The position numbers and the translations under genes are program-made. Below the pieces are notes generated by a model, which saw nothing but the letters and a program-made list of their open reading frames with translations, was not told the DNA's origin and ran no database searches. Shown here piece after piece: positions 46,562-58,681 of a stretch of 64,000 bases of DNA (positions are counted from its first letter, which is position 1; every line of letters begins with the position of its first letter). Origin of the DNA: Progne subis subis (Eukaryota > Chordata > Aves > Passeriformes > Hirundinidae). The DNA is taken from the NCBI GenBank assembly GCA_022316685.1, contig JAKJHU010000024.1, positions 3,666,501 to 3,730,500 of the forward strand, in the 5' to 3' direction.

Positions 46562-49276
46562 GGGATGTGTGCACAGGCACTTGGGCCATGGAGCAAGGAA
46601 AGGAGAGAGTACAGCCTGCTGCCTCAGGCAGGCTTGGTTTCCCAGCCACTAGCAGGAGAAATAATTTCTTGGGACCGAATGTGTTGTTAGTAGAGGGAAC
46701 ACTGCCATATCTTTTTCCTTTATTTCAAATTATGACTGTATTGGGGTGGGTTATTTACATATATATTACAGTCTCTGCCCTATTACAAATTTCTGTATTT
46801 CTTATATAGTTTATACATCCTTTAGAATACATCCTTTAGAAAAACTTCTGAATTTTTTAATTAGGCTGCTTTTCTAACAAAATAGAAATATATATTTAAT
46901 AGAAGTATATACTTAATGAAAATATAGTACATTTTTCCTGCAAACTGTTTAACGTACAGGCATATTTCAACCATTAGAACTTGGCAGTTTCCATGTGGAT
47001 TCAGTTTTAACTCAGTCTTAAATGGCATCTTACTAAATATTTTTAGGCATTTTTAGAACTTGTTGTTTTGAAATAAAACCTGCCAGAGCAGTGAACCCAT
47101 TTCAAAGGACAGATATGAGGGTATTCCAAATCTTAAAATTTTAGAATTGATCTGAAGATGGTGTTAGACAATATGCTTCGATAAAGTCTTTCCTGGGAAT
47201 ACTAAAGGTTTTAAAGAGAGGTTGTACAACACAAAAGTTAAGATAGGACAATTCTATCCCTGTAGATCTAAAATTTTGGAGCCTAGAAAACCCAAAGGAA
47301 TGGCATGTTCACGTCTGCTCACCTTCATATCACCTACAGTATTGTGTTCCATTTGCAGGGTTGTTACTTTAGAACAGATTTCAGAGAGTGACATGCATCC
47401 ATATTTTCATCAAATTGTTGGTCTAATATAAAATCAATTGTGATCTCAGAGGCTTTTCTTTTTTATTCATTGGAGGATTAGATACCCTTGCCAGGTATTC
47501 TAGTGTGTGTATATGGGGAAGAGGATTATGCCATAAGTGGGTCACAATCCCTTCTGATGCTGGGCATTAAAAGTGCAGCACAGAGGAAATCCAAGGTTGA
47601 GGTTTTCCAGAAGTGTTCTTGTGGCCACACTATTGCTGCTGATACTTCAAAGAATGTTTAGCAGTGCCTGTCAGCTCAGTCTGTCTACAAGTTGCTGTTT
47701 GCAGTACTAAGGTCTTATCTTAATTCTTTTCTGATGTCTCAGGTTTAGTGGTTTTAAACTTTCTGACAACCATTATCCTTCAGTAATTTTTATAGTAGAA
47801 GAATCTCCATCTTAAATTTCAGAGCAGACCAATCCTGCATCTCAGTTGTGCTGGATAAGTTTTACGTAGCTATGGACTTGTAACAATACACGTTAATGTA
47901 TCTTCCTACACCTTGGCAGACCTATAGGACAATTTATTAACCATCTAGGCAAATAGCAGGAGATCTTTCATATGGAGCTGCAGAGGCTGTGAATTGATGT
48001 TCATTTTTCCAATGATTTGCAGTTGCTGAGAAAATATTTAAAGAATAGAAAATCAAATACCATGTGAAGGTAAAAATGTGATTTATAGACTGAATTTGAA
48101 CTTGTGATATTGGTTGTTATGTATATATAGATTATTTTTTTTTAATCTTTTGTGTGTAATGGGCTATAAGTGCATTTTTACTTTGAAGCGGTTAAAAACA
48201 AATTTCTCTCTTCTTAAAATGATTTGGTAATATTTTAATATATCTACATCCATTTGGGCTATAGAAAAGACAAAAAAAATCTGTGCTGCTCTTAATGTAT
48301 TTTAGTATATGAAGCTGAAGAGACAAATGCAAATCTTAAATGCAAGATGGTGGAAGATTGTACAAGTAACAGCATGGAACTGGACTTAAAATTATAATTT
48401 CATCTGTAACTCCATCTTTTATATTTATATTTGGTAATTTGGATGCAAAGTAAAAATGCTTGGATTAGAGAAATGAAATTCAAATTAAGGCAGTTAAATT
48501 TAAAGGATGTGTGTTAATAAGTAAAATGTGCTTATTTTTAAGGAGGAAATTGTTACTGGTTCAATGCTTATATATATTTATGGTAAAGACACTGCTTTCG
48601 AATTAAAATGCTTGATGTTAAAAACTGAGCAATGCCTGTGGGTTCCCTGTTATGCCTGGAGACTTTTACCCCTTTCACTGAACATGTGAATTTCTGTTGG
48701 TGCCATCTGAGTATAATAATCCTTCTGCACTTTAGATGGTGTTAATTGGCATTAATTTCTCTGCCTTGTTCCTTCATGTTAGTCATTTCCTGCAAGGAAC
48801 AAGTGGGGTTTTCATGGATTTCAAGGCAGAAAGGACAAGTTTGCATTGTTCTGCATCTGAAGTGTAATTTTGTATTTCTGTTACACATTTTATTGGGTCT
48901 TTTTTTATGGTACAAATTCCATTCAGGAAAGTTGTGGATCAAATGCAAAGTTAGTTTCACCTGAAATCTATATCTTATCTAAGACTTACTGTTTTCAGTC
49001 ATCCTCAAGTAGTAGATTAAAGGTCTGGAATTAGTTTGGGTGTTCTTGCTGGTTTTGTTTCATGGAATACAAGCCTTTTGTCTTGCCATGGTTTGTTTTT
49101 TCTTTCTCCTGTAAAATACTGGAAAAGAATAACAGAATAATTCTTATGTGAATAATTATTCAATTTAGATGGAAATGTTCTCTGCCAGAAAGTGTTGTGT
49201 AGACAGAATTGAAATATTTAAAGGAAAATGATAATTTTTTTAAGTGTGCTACAGGTTAGATAGAATTTCACGTGTT
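46562..49276. other. AT-rich non-coding DNA
   Basis: Nothing recognisable except the small tandem repeat at 46813-46840. The plus and minus frames at 48742-48964 overlap almost exactly and are unsupported. Confidence 0.6.
46813..46840 (+). repeat. 14-bp exact tandem duplication
   Basis: ATACATCCTTTAGA is present twice in direct succession (46813-46826, 46827-46840). Confidence 0.92.
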
Positions 49277-49335
49277 TAATACTCTAATATTCTTATTTTC
49301 CTATTTAAAAGGAAAATAAGAATACCAGAGTATTA
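49277..49335. repeat. Inverted repeat, 25-bp arms, 9-base loop
   Basis: The left arm 49277-49301 (starting TAATACTCTAATATTC) and right arm 49311-49335 (ending CCAGAGTATTA) are reverse complements at 23 of 25 positions, separated by TATTTAAAA. As RNA the 59 bases would fold into a long, nearly perfect stem. It is not a known microRNA that I recognise. A small palindromic insertion, a cruciform-forming site or a folded non-coding RNA are possible. Confidence 0.92.
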
Positions 49336-50041
49336 AGTTAGTTCTGATCATTGCAGGGGATTATTAATACTAAAAACATGTCTCTTGGTAGCTCCAGACA
49401 AAGCTAAAGCTCACAACTTTCTTGGTAATCACAGACATCTTATAGATACAGAGTTGTGAGGCTCTTTAGTCCAAAAATTCTCTTTGCTCTTGAGTATGTT
49501 TGCTTTTATTGCTGGTGACTCTTTTCCTATGGTGAATGGAGGAAAAAAACCAAATCCAGGGAGAGGAGTTTTTTTCCCATTCATTAACAAATGAACTCTC
49601 TTGCCTAATTTAGGTGCTTTATATTCTTGAAAATCCTCGAGTGTTAGCCTACTATATTCTTTCTGCTTCTGTCTCTGAATGTTTTATGTTCATATCTGAC
49701 AGAGAGAATCCACATTGCCCAAACTCAGAACAGAAAACAAAGTACTGTGGCGGAGTATTTCTTACACTTATGTCTACCTTTAGGAGCAAGGAACAATTAG
49801 TTGTTATTGTCTGTTGACTCTCGGAGAGAAGAAACAGGACTGCATCACCATTTGTAGTCTATAGATGCTACTGGTTGAAATGACAGTGGGCTCCATGTAG
49901 CCATAAATTATGAAGAACTAGAAATTATAGTTTTTAGAATCCTGGATTTTTAACTTTTTAAAAAGTCTAGCTTTTTAAATTAAAAAGCCACAATGTACTG
50001 TTTTAATAATGCAACCTTTTTCAATATAATAGGTAGGTATA
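49336..50041. other. AT-rich non-coding DNA with palindromes
   Basis: No gene is recognised. The pair of short palindromes at 49953-49988 is listed separately. Confidence 0.6.
49953..49988. repeat. Two adjacent AT-rich palindromes
   Basis: ACTTTTTAAAAAGT (49953-49966) is a perfect 14-bp palindrome. It is followed by GCTTTTTAA-A-TTAAAAAGC (49970-49988), 9-bp arms around one base. Side by side they share the CTTTTTAA core. Confidence 0.85.
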
Positions 50042-50121
50042 AAATATATCAATATTTTACCACTTTTTTGGGCCCTATGTGAAATATATCAATATTTTAC
50101 CACTTTTTTGGGCCCTATGTG
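50042..50121 (+). repeat. Exact 40-bp tandem duplication
   Basis: The 40-bp unit beginning AAATATATCAATATTTTACC and ending GGGCCCTATGTG occupies 50042-50081 and is repeated without a difference at 50082-50121. Identity over 40 bp suggests a recent duplication, a length polymorphism, or an assembly artefact. Confidence 0.95.
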
Positions 50122-51914
50122 TATGCAAAGTGATTGTATCAGAAGTTATCACTGATTAAGTGATGCAATACCCATAAAAATAAAGAGGGGGAGGGATCTT
50201 GATTTATTGTTTCACTGTAACAATTTAATTTCCCAAGCTACTCAAAGGTGGGGGGTGCTGGGTAACTTTCTAATTTCTGTCTATGATAACTTTGCATTTC
50301 AGTGTGAAAAAGGGATACAAAGGGAGACATTGCTGGGGTGAGTTACTGAAACCCTTCTCTACATTCCCACCTGTTTGTCATGGCTCCTCCAGGCCTCCAG
50401 AAGACTGGCACTGGTTAGTTAGTCTCAGTTGAGTGCATAGGAGACTGTAGATTTTAACTTTCTTGTAGAGCATGATTCCTTTGGGAAAAGGCTTAGGGAA
50501 TATTTTTGTGGGAGTTTTATGGCCAAATCATTTCAGCAAGCTACAGGCTTTTACAAAACTGATGATGCCCTTTGGGAATGTAATTTTCAGCATTGTTTGT
50601 ATCTTGTCTTGAGAAATAAAGAGGACAAACTTAAGGAGAGACAGTGACTTCAGATCTTTCTTCTGTGACCATCAAACCTTCTGTAAACATTTCAGGAATA
50701 TTTGGACCCCAATCACAGAGTATCAGCTTCAAGGGCAATTGTGTAAATTTGCTTTATCGTTTGAGAGATGAGTTGCTAGGTCTGGTTCCCACGAGATGTG
50801 CAATCCTACTGCATGAGCCTCCTTTCTCTTCTTCTCTGCCTTACTTCCTTTCCTATAAAACCCCAATAGGAGCAGAGAGTTGTTTCATATAAGATCAGTA
50901 AGGAAAGATAAATCTCACTCCTTAAATTAAGATTTGTAATGCTCTAATAAAGGACAAGCAGCAGCTATGTGCTGGTATTTAAGTAAATGTAAAGGTATCA
51001 CTAGAGGAAAGCAGTGAACAGAGTCAAGGATCAGCATCATCAAATTAGGAAACTGTGATGGCATTTAAGATTAGTGCACTTGGAATTCATGATCAATTTT
51101 TGTGGTCCTGTCTATTGTTCTGCCTGAATATTTCTAAAGGGAAGGGATGGTGAACTTTAGTGTTTTTGAGTTTGTACCATAAAAAAAAAAATGAGGAGGC
51201 CCAAGGTAGGGATTGTTTTCTTAGCCAATTATATGAGAAAATATTCATAATGTATTCAAGAAATCTCAGTAATTTAATTCCTTGTTTTCTATGTTGCTCA
51301 GATATCGGTGGAGCTTTCTAAATATTAGCATATTTCCTGTCACACGGGGATGAGTATTGTCCTTGGGAGAAAGAAAAGCTCTTGTCTTTTCAACAGGATA
51401 AGCAGATTCATGTTTATCCAAATTCAGGATGTAAATGCTTTCTGCAATTAGATTTAATATGCTCTCTTAGTGAATGATTTTTTTAGCTACGGATCTCCAC
51501 AGGGCATTGTGCTTGAGTGGTATCATATCACTTTTGTGGAGCAAGGAAGATAGACCCACAAACATCTCTGGAGCCAGCCATGGCTGTGGCCTTATGGTAT
51601 TTGAACCATCTTTAGCTGGTAGATAATTTTGATTGCTGCTGCTAATAATAACTTTGGTAGGGTTGAAAGTCCTAAAATCTAATCTGAACTGAGTTTTACC
51701 TTCCACAGTTGCAGGTAAGAAAAATAGTGGATGCATTAATAAGTTCAAATGTTTTATTACCTTAAATTGTACTCTCACAGTGGGGTAATTCAAATTTCAT
51801 CACTATAAATGATACCTAAAGTTTTGGCTTTCATGTTTTCAGATTCTGTGCTGCCTAGGTGTGTAGTTCTGAGTCTCATATTAAGTGTTAGTAAGCTCTC
51901 TTCACAGAGTAGGT
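50122..51914. other. Non-coding DNA
   Basis: No gene or repeat is recognised. The frames at 50644-50892 (plus) and 51467-51793 (minus) have no known motif. An A run lies at about 51181-51191. Confidence 0.6.
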
Positions 51915-52111
51915 AGACAAAAACTTATAAAAGTGTGAGACCTTGTAACCAATTGTCCATTTTTGTAACCATTTTGGGTCCATCTTGGGTGCAACCCTGG
52001 CCAGGCTCTTATACTGCCCAAAGTATATCCTTTAAATCCTATAATAAATACCTACTTTATTCTCTTAACTATATCTACTCTCTGTTTCAAGTCAGTCTTC
52101 CCAAGGCATCA
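51915..52111 (+). mobile_element. 3' part of an avian endogenous retrovirus LTR
   Basis: The block contains a TATA-like CTTATAAAAGTG (about 51924-51935). TTTTGGGTCCATCTTGGG, GCAACCCTGGCCAGGCTC and TGCCCAAAGTATATCC follow. A polyadenylation signal AATAAA lies at 52043-52048 within ATAATAAATACCTACTTT, and the block ends CCCAAGGCATCA. This order matches the promoter-to-U5 part of a songbird LTR type as I remember it. The 5' limit (U3) is not recognisable and may be lost or diverged; the 3' end near 52111 is inferred from the terminal CA. No internal region follows. Confidence 0.72.
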
Positions 52112-52878
52112 TTCAGAAATCTATGTGTAAGCTGCATCATGTTATATGAACAAAGTGGCTAGCAATCATTCTTTTATGGTAAAAGAGAGACACAGATAAT
52201 TTGTATTCATGTATTATCAGGACCATTTTCAGGGTTTTCCTCAAAGCAAGAGCAATGAGTGTGCCTGCTGCCCATTGTGCAAAGCTCTAATATGCTTTCT
52301 TATGGTCACTTGTTTTGATTGAAGAGGAATTGCTAGAGCTGAGAGGACAAAATGAATGCTATTACAGGGAGCGTTATAAGCACAGAGAAAAGAACAAAAC
52401 TTAGTGAGCCCTCTGTACGTGAGGGCTGCCTATTACCTCTGCACAGTGCAGTGAGCATCCATGAGAGCCATTTATAAAGTGTGTGACTGCGTGGCAGCTC
52501 TGATGGCACCCTCTGATGATGAGTTAATTGAACGGTGTCAGCAAGGGCAGTCCTGGCCCTGGAAAGAGACTGACAGGATGATGGCAGCAGTCACTACTTC
52601 ATTACTTAGAAACCAAATCAGAGATTCTTCGTTTTAAAGGCAGGAGCTGCCAAGCAGTTCAAGAGCAAACGGTTTAATGTGTGTGGGTGGATGAGGTAAG
52701 GAGCTTTTATGTGTACAGAGCTTCACTTAACCCTGTGGCGGCATTCCTGAACTGTCTGTGGCATTACAGCAGACAGGCCAGTCCTACTGTTTTAACTCTA
52801 GTCTTTGATTCTCACCTGCCAAATCTGTTTTAATTGTTTAATTAAAATAATGTTCCTCAAGTAAGTCTGTTTTTCCCA
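52112..52878. other. Non-coding DNA between two LTR fragments
   Basis: No retroviral internal region is recognisable. The stretch at 52430-52700 is GC-balanced, repeat-free and has no sustained frame, with ATGATGAGTTAATTGAAC-type motifs; it may be regulatory. Nothing else is seen. Confidence 0.5.
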
Positions 52879-53028
52879 TGACAGTAATTGACAAGGGGAT
52901 CTCCCTGTCTTCATCTTGACCCACAAGTTTTTTTGTCTCTTTTTCTCCCTGTCCTACTGAGAAGGGGGAGTGATAGAGAGACTGCGTGGCCTTGTGGCAG
53001 CTAGAGAAGGCCAACAGACCACCCTACA
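52879..53028 (+). mobile_element. 3' LTR fragment of a second endogenous retrovirus type
   Basis: The run GTAATTGACAAGGGGATCTC, CCTGTCTTCATCTTGACCCA, then CTGAGAAGGGGGAGTGATAG and GGCAGCTAGAGAAGGCCAAC has the order of the R/U5 end of a common songbird ERV LTR. The 5' part of the LTR, including any TATA box, is missing. The 3' end is placed near ACCCTACA, approximate. It is of the same broad type as the 61377-61799 LTR, which also carries a TATCTTGACCC segment. Confidence 0.75.
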
Positions 53029-56000
53029 TATTGTAGCTGCCTCTCAATCCTACCAGTGGTGGTATTCAATGTTCCATTTTATCAAATCTTCACCAAGATC
53101 TGTGTGTCAGCATAAGGAGGTAACAAATAGAACAGGCAGCTGCTTTATCGCTTGAAAATTCTTCCTTCTTCAGTGGTTGTCTTATAGATGGGATTTATTT
53201 CCAGTGTTGGCTATGGGGTTAAAAAAAACCTACTCTTTGCCACCCTGTCCCCCACACCATCCACTAGAAAAAAGAAAGAAAAAGTGTTGAGAAGTGTCAC
53301 TGCCTTGTTCAATTGGACAGTTTGGGATTTGTATTTCTGTTTTCTCTCGTAGATTGAGTATGCTAGCTGAGGAGTATTTTCCATAGTTAGTGCTTCTCAG
53401 AGGAGAGTTGTCTAAGAAAAGTAAGAATCACACATACTACAAGGTTCAAAAGTAAATTCCACCCCCTCACACATACCACAAATTAGTGCATTTTAGATAT
53501 AATTCAATATATCTCACTTGATAGGTATTTCATCTCTTTGGTGAAAACAGTTGGTCTTCTACAGGAAATTTCAACGAGCTGGACATTCTGGAAGTGCCTG
53601 GTAAGGTGAAAAACATCCTGTCAGGTCTGGAATGGCTGCTGCCACACTCGATACCTGAGTGCTCAGCCCCTTCATCTCAGATGTATACCTGTACCCACAA
53701 GGGAAAAATCTGATCCTCTTTGTCACAGAAGCAGGTTTGGCTGTGAGGTGAGGTCCCAACAGCAGGCTGGGATACAGGGAGCAGGGCATGGGCAGCAGCC
53801 CACAGCCCCCTGTGAATGCCAGCCAGGGAGCAGACTATCTCTACGCAGCCTGCCAGGGGTCACGGTTCTGTCTCTATGCCCCTTTGAACTACTGTCAGTT
53901 TTATGGTGTGTAAGCACAACAGGAAGAGAGGTCATAGTACACTTTAATACTTTTAATGAAAGAGAACACTGGATGTACAGACTGCAGTCATGTTAGAAGA
54001 TTTGGCACTGATGTTAACATAAGTAAAAATCTGAGAAAGGACAAACTGTCTCCAATTCAAAGATTTAAATGTTCAACCAAGTAAACAGTAAAAAAAATTC
54101 AGAAGCAATGTTCCATAATTCCAGTAAATGAATGGAAGGTGAGATTTCAAGATGTTCTTCGTCCCCTGCAACAGAGATATTTTACGTATTTTACTACTTA
54201 TTTCACTGCTTTCATACATGCTAAATGCTTCTGAAACTACAGTTTAAATAGTCTTTAGAACAGGCTCTATAATCTATAGGTGGTGAAATAGGAAACTTCT
54301 AGACTGAAAGTTTGAAAAGAGTGCTTTTACTATCATTTTCAGCAGTAGTGACTGTCAGTATTCAATCTTGGCTTCCTCCAGCTGGCCAATAATTGTTTAG
54401 TTTCTTATCAGCTTTTCTATTTTTATAACTTATTGGATTTGGATGTATATCTAAGATTACATGTGAATTTTTCCATTTTACCTTGCATTCAAGAAGCCAT
54501 GCAATTTTTGTTACTTGTCCAGTTTTTAGGGGTTGTTCCTTGAATTAGACTTTAGGAAATAACAGCTTATGTAATGACAAAAAGATGGCATAATTCAAAT
54601 AAATAGCAGCATGAGAGATTTTAAAAAACAAGTTTAACTCCTAAATCTGGTGGTTGTTGGTGGTGATTTTTGCTTGCTGGTTCATTTGTTTATTTAAGAT
54701 TAGATTTAATTTTAGATTTTGAGGTCCAGATCCAAATGATTCCTCCCATAGCAGCCCCAAAACATTCAGTCTGAAGAGGGTGAAGTATAATAAGAACAAA
54801 CTTCTAGTGGTATTTGCTTAGGCTGCTTTTCTGTCATGTGTCACTTACCAGTTTTTACCAGAATTTGCACTGTTCAATTTTATTTAATGAGTGGTTTTGG
54901 TGAGGCCTGGAAGACAGAAGTTATCTAAGTTTCTTTAAGAAACTCGTGCACTACTGCTCCCTCTGCCTCCTTTGCCTTTTATAGGAAATAATTTCAAATA
55001 CTTAATGTCTTTCTTTGTGAATGTCCTTTCATACCTTTAATTATTTTTGGAGCTCCTCCAGTCTTTTGATAACCTTTCTTAGATGAAATGACTGGAATGG
55101 TGTTCGAAGAAACAAAATCAGTGATGTATGAAAAGATATTCATGTTTTGCTATTACATTCTGTCCTACTCTTGGGACAATATAAGATTTCTATGATTTCT
55201 TTACTTGTTGAGAGAAACTTTCTGAACTGTCCACAGTGATAGTTCCATCCCTTTCTTGTGGTGCTTTTATGATAAGAGAAGCCTAATTGGTGTAACATAG
55301 GTTTAAATTTTTCTCCCCATCTGCATTTCTGGACTTGCAGCTTTTACTTCCATTTCCCTTGTGTGGTCTTTTCCTGGAAAATGAAGGTTCTATGATATCA
55401 AAACATTTCTCAAGATTACAGAGATTCCATTAAAACATTTAGGAAAAATCAGGTCTGGCAGAAGAGCTGGCCAGATTGCAGAGCCAGCCTTTTCAGCAGC
55501 AAGATTGCCAGGTTAATGAGTTGCCACGCAGCTCTTTCCAGATTTTGAGGCTCTTTTGATCCTACAAACCTTTCCTTTGTGAGATTCAGTGTTGCAAGCT
55601 GCACACCCCCAGGCTGCCCAGTTTGTCCCAGCTGCAGGCTGACAGCTCCCTCAGGGACGTGCACCTTACGCTGCCATACAGGAGAGCAGCTGACACTGTG
55701 CCCACCGACACTTCACCTTACAGCATGTCCAGCAAGCAATACTCCAACACCAGGAACTCATTCACCCTTCCTCAGCCATCTCCACAGTAAATTGCGCACA
55801 GGTTTCTAAAAGCTACCTTGATGTAAAAGAAATCAGCCACCTCAAAGTGATAAACAATTGGTCCTTTGAGAAAAGCAGGTTATCAGCATCACTGCTGTAC
55901 ACATCTTCTGCTGGTGGGAGGATGTGCCAAATGGACGTCTTGTCATTGGCTGTTGTGGGTCTGAAGTCCAAAACTATTTTCAGGAAGTTTAAATTACTTC
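53029..56000. other. Non-coding DNA with a GC-rich patch
   Basis: A GC-richer patch at about 53571-53990 carries frames on both strands (53571-53789 and 53723-53935 minus; 53748-53996 plus) and no recognisable protein. A second one at 55449-55809 shows the same pattern of overlapping frames on both strands. No repeat family is recognised. Confidence 0.5.
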
Positions 56001-57218
56001 TTGTGATGCTCTTGGTAGTTTTGTAAGGAAGTATTTCTTTTCTTGGTTAATGAAAACTAGCTTTCTCATGAAACCAATGATCCTTTCACATGTTTCTTGG
56101 AAGCTTCAGACAGGAAGATCACAAGGTTTTGTTTCATGCTGTGTTTCATGCCCTGAGAAATATAAAGTTACAGAAACTATTTTACTGGTTGTGTCTTACT
56201 TAAGTGATCATGAGATGCCATGATACTTTATTTCTCCTAATCAGCCTTGTAAGTGTTCACTAGGCTCACACATGAAACTCTCTCTCATATGTCATTATTG
56301 ACATGTGTTATATGTCATGTTTAATTCCATAATTTTTTGGATTATTTGCACAATTTTTAAAAACTAAAACAAAGTATTCATTGCTTCCCAGTCCTCTGAA
56401 GCAGTGAAAGTTCACTACAGGTGTTTGAATTCTGAAGTTACTCTGCCTACGTGAGGAGCTAATGAAGGAACATCTTGCAGTTTTAAGAATGAAAAAGAGA
56501 ATTGCACAAAAAATTTTAGAAGGCAAAGGACTATTGAGACTCTTGAGGCATAATTCACAAGATAGGGCTCTCAACAGAATGACAGTGAGGAAAAGGTTTG
56601 CTTCGGGAGAATGCTATGAGTAATATTTGAGAGCCTTATGGGAATAAATGAACAGAACCTTAAATACTTGTGAATAAATATTCAGGGTTTTCTTGCCTAT
56701 TGGAAAGGTATTTTATGTATTTTGTTGTGTAAAAGCCTATGATATTTCTGGAAAACAGCCATTGGGGGAGGGGAAGTGGCAGAGAGTCATCTACAAAAAA
56801 AAAAAAAAGAGCAAATGGGCCAGTGTCTGATTTCTCTCTTGCTAAGGCAGGAAGGTATCACAGAAATGCAGAAATGCATCAGTCCCAGCAGACTTGTGAA
56901 AATATCTCCAAAATAGTCAAATATTCCTTAGAGTTATTTGATGCTTATCTTACTTGAATTCTAGGACTGCAGACTCTCTGTAGAATTTGTAGTTTTCAAA
57001 TGACTGGGATAATGTGGAAAGTTATGTACATTTTTGAGGAAAATGCTGGTATCCTTGGTGGCATGGCATGTTAATCCCAGTAATGTTTTACTTACTTATG
57101 TGAATCATTTTTTGACCTCCTTTCTCCCTGCTTTGATTTTACACTGTCAAGTTCAAAATTCAGCATGGTACATCATGCTAGCAGCAACGGTTATTCTAAC
57201 AATGAAAAAACCTTTTGA
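56001..57218. other. AT-rich non-coding DNA
   Basis: Nothing recognisable apart from an A-run near 56796-56809. Confidence 0.6.
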
Positions 57219-57244
57219 ATATATATATATATATAAATATATAT
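57219..57244. repeat. AT dinucleotide microsatellite
   Basis: AT repeats with one AA interruption; likely length-variable. Confidence 0.9.
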
Positions 57245-57710
57245 TGAATATATTTTGGAAGTTACTTCAAGGAAACCAGAGAAAATTCTTGTACAGCTGA
57301 TGTGTGAGTTGGCTGGTTCTAAACTGGCTTTAGGTGAATGTAATTAACATCACTGCCATATTTTTTTGTAATTGATTTTCTAAGGTTGTGAACTAAAAAA
57401 TAAAAATAAAAGAAACATTCTACTACATTTCATATTACCTTGAAAATCAGGTCCAGCAGTTTGCAATTCAAATAATTGTATGACTAGGCCTTATTATCCT
57501 CCAAGAATCTCATATTTTAATTGATTTGACTTTTTGGAGATAAATGTCTTGTGTCATGTATATAGCACAAAGGATAACACAATATAATGCAATTTCATCA
57601 AGGATCTTTTGTAATTGCTTATCACACATGGCTGTGCATGATAGATAGAAACAATAAAAAAATAAATGAAAAATATTCTAGCCAAACAATGTTAGCTTCT
57701 GAAATGTTGA

Positions 57711-57746
57711 TTTTTTTTTTTTTTATTTTTATTTTTATTTTTTTTA
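57711..57746. repeat. T-rich tract with TTTTTA units
   Basis: Runs of T separated by single A in a TTTTTA-like pattern. Confidence 0.9.
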
Positions 57747-58645
57747 TGTCCAGATCTGAACACTCAGAAAACATCAATCTCTTCAGGAATGCATTAGGAA
57801 CTGTGGGATAGAATTGATAAAGAGCTTACTTTCCACAGATTTAAAATCAATAGTGGGGACTTTAAGGAAGACAACTGCTGGCTGCTGCATGGGGTGTAAG
57901 GTACACTTCTGAGTGCCTGGAGCAAGGTCATATTTATCAAGTCATTTCTTGCTTTTCATTTTGGTTGTTTTGTTGAGATAGTGTTAGGAGAGCAGTTACA
58001 AAGTGACTCTTTAAATTAGTGAAAATACATTATCTAAAAATGGTATAGTTTAAGAATCATAACAACAAATTTAAAAAAAAATCATTTACATGTAAGAATT
58101 TAGGGGTTTTGTTTCAGAACCAAACTCCAAATACATTGCTGGATAGCTGCCCGATAATGTGGTTGGATGTGGTTGGACTGTAGTAAAGCTTCATTCATTC
58201 ACAAAAACCAAAGTCATACAAATGTCATTTTAAAATGTACCTGCTATCTCTTTGTAACCTGGGCTTCCAGGTAGCAGCAGTTCACAAAATACTGTTGTGT
58301 ACAGATGAACAACCAGTCCCTCACTTTCTGCAGTCTCTAGTAACAGAGACCTTTGAATACACTGAACTGATTTTGGTTGCTTTACTTTCATCTCATCTTG
58401 TCCCACCTACAGCTGAGGCACTCTCCTTTAGGCAGAACCAGGGAAATACCTGGGAAAATCTTAAAATGAGGAAACCTAACTGAAAACTGAAGTGGGTTTT
58501 CACATTCCTGTAAAGCTCTGTCCTTTATCACTGAACAATGCAGGCTGCAAAGCACTTTCAGACATCTCCAGTCCACCACCCTGCACAAAGCAGGTCCAAG
58601 CTTTGTCCAGCCAGGCTTTTGGTACCTGCTGGATGGGAGCTGCGC

Positions 58646-58681
58646 TGCCTTTCTAGGAGATGCCTTTCTAGGAGATGCCTT
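58646..58681 (+). repeat. 15-bp tandem repeat, 2.4 copies
   Basis: TGCCTTTCTAGGAGA occurs at 58646-58660 and 58661-58675, followed by a partial third copy, TGCCTT. Confidence 0.92.

Noticed and set aside
48742..48964. Mirror-image 72-codon frames on both strands
   Set aside because: Nearly identical extents on opposite strands with no motif indicate chance.
51915..53028. A provirus with two LTRs
   Set aside because: The two fragments belong to different LTR types, and the sequence between them has no recognisable gag, pol or env.
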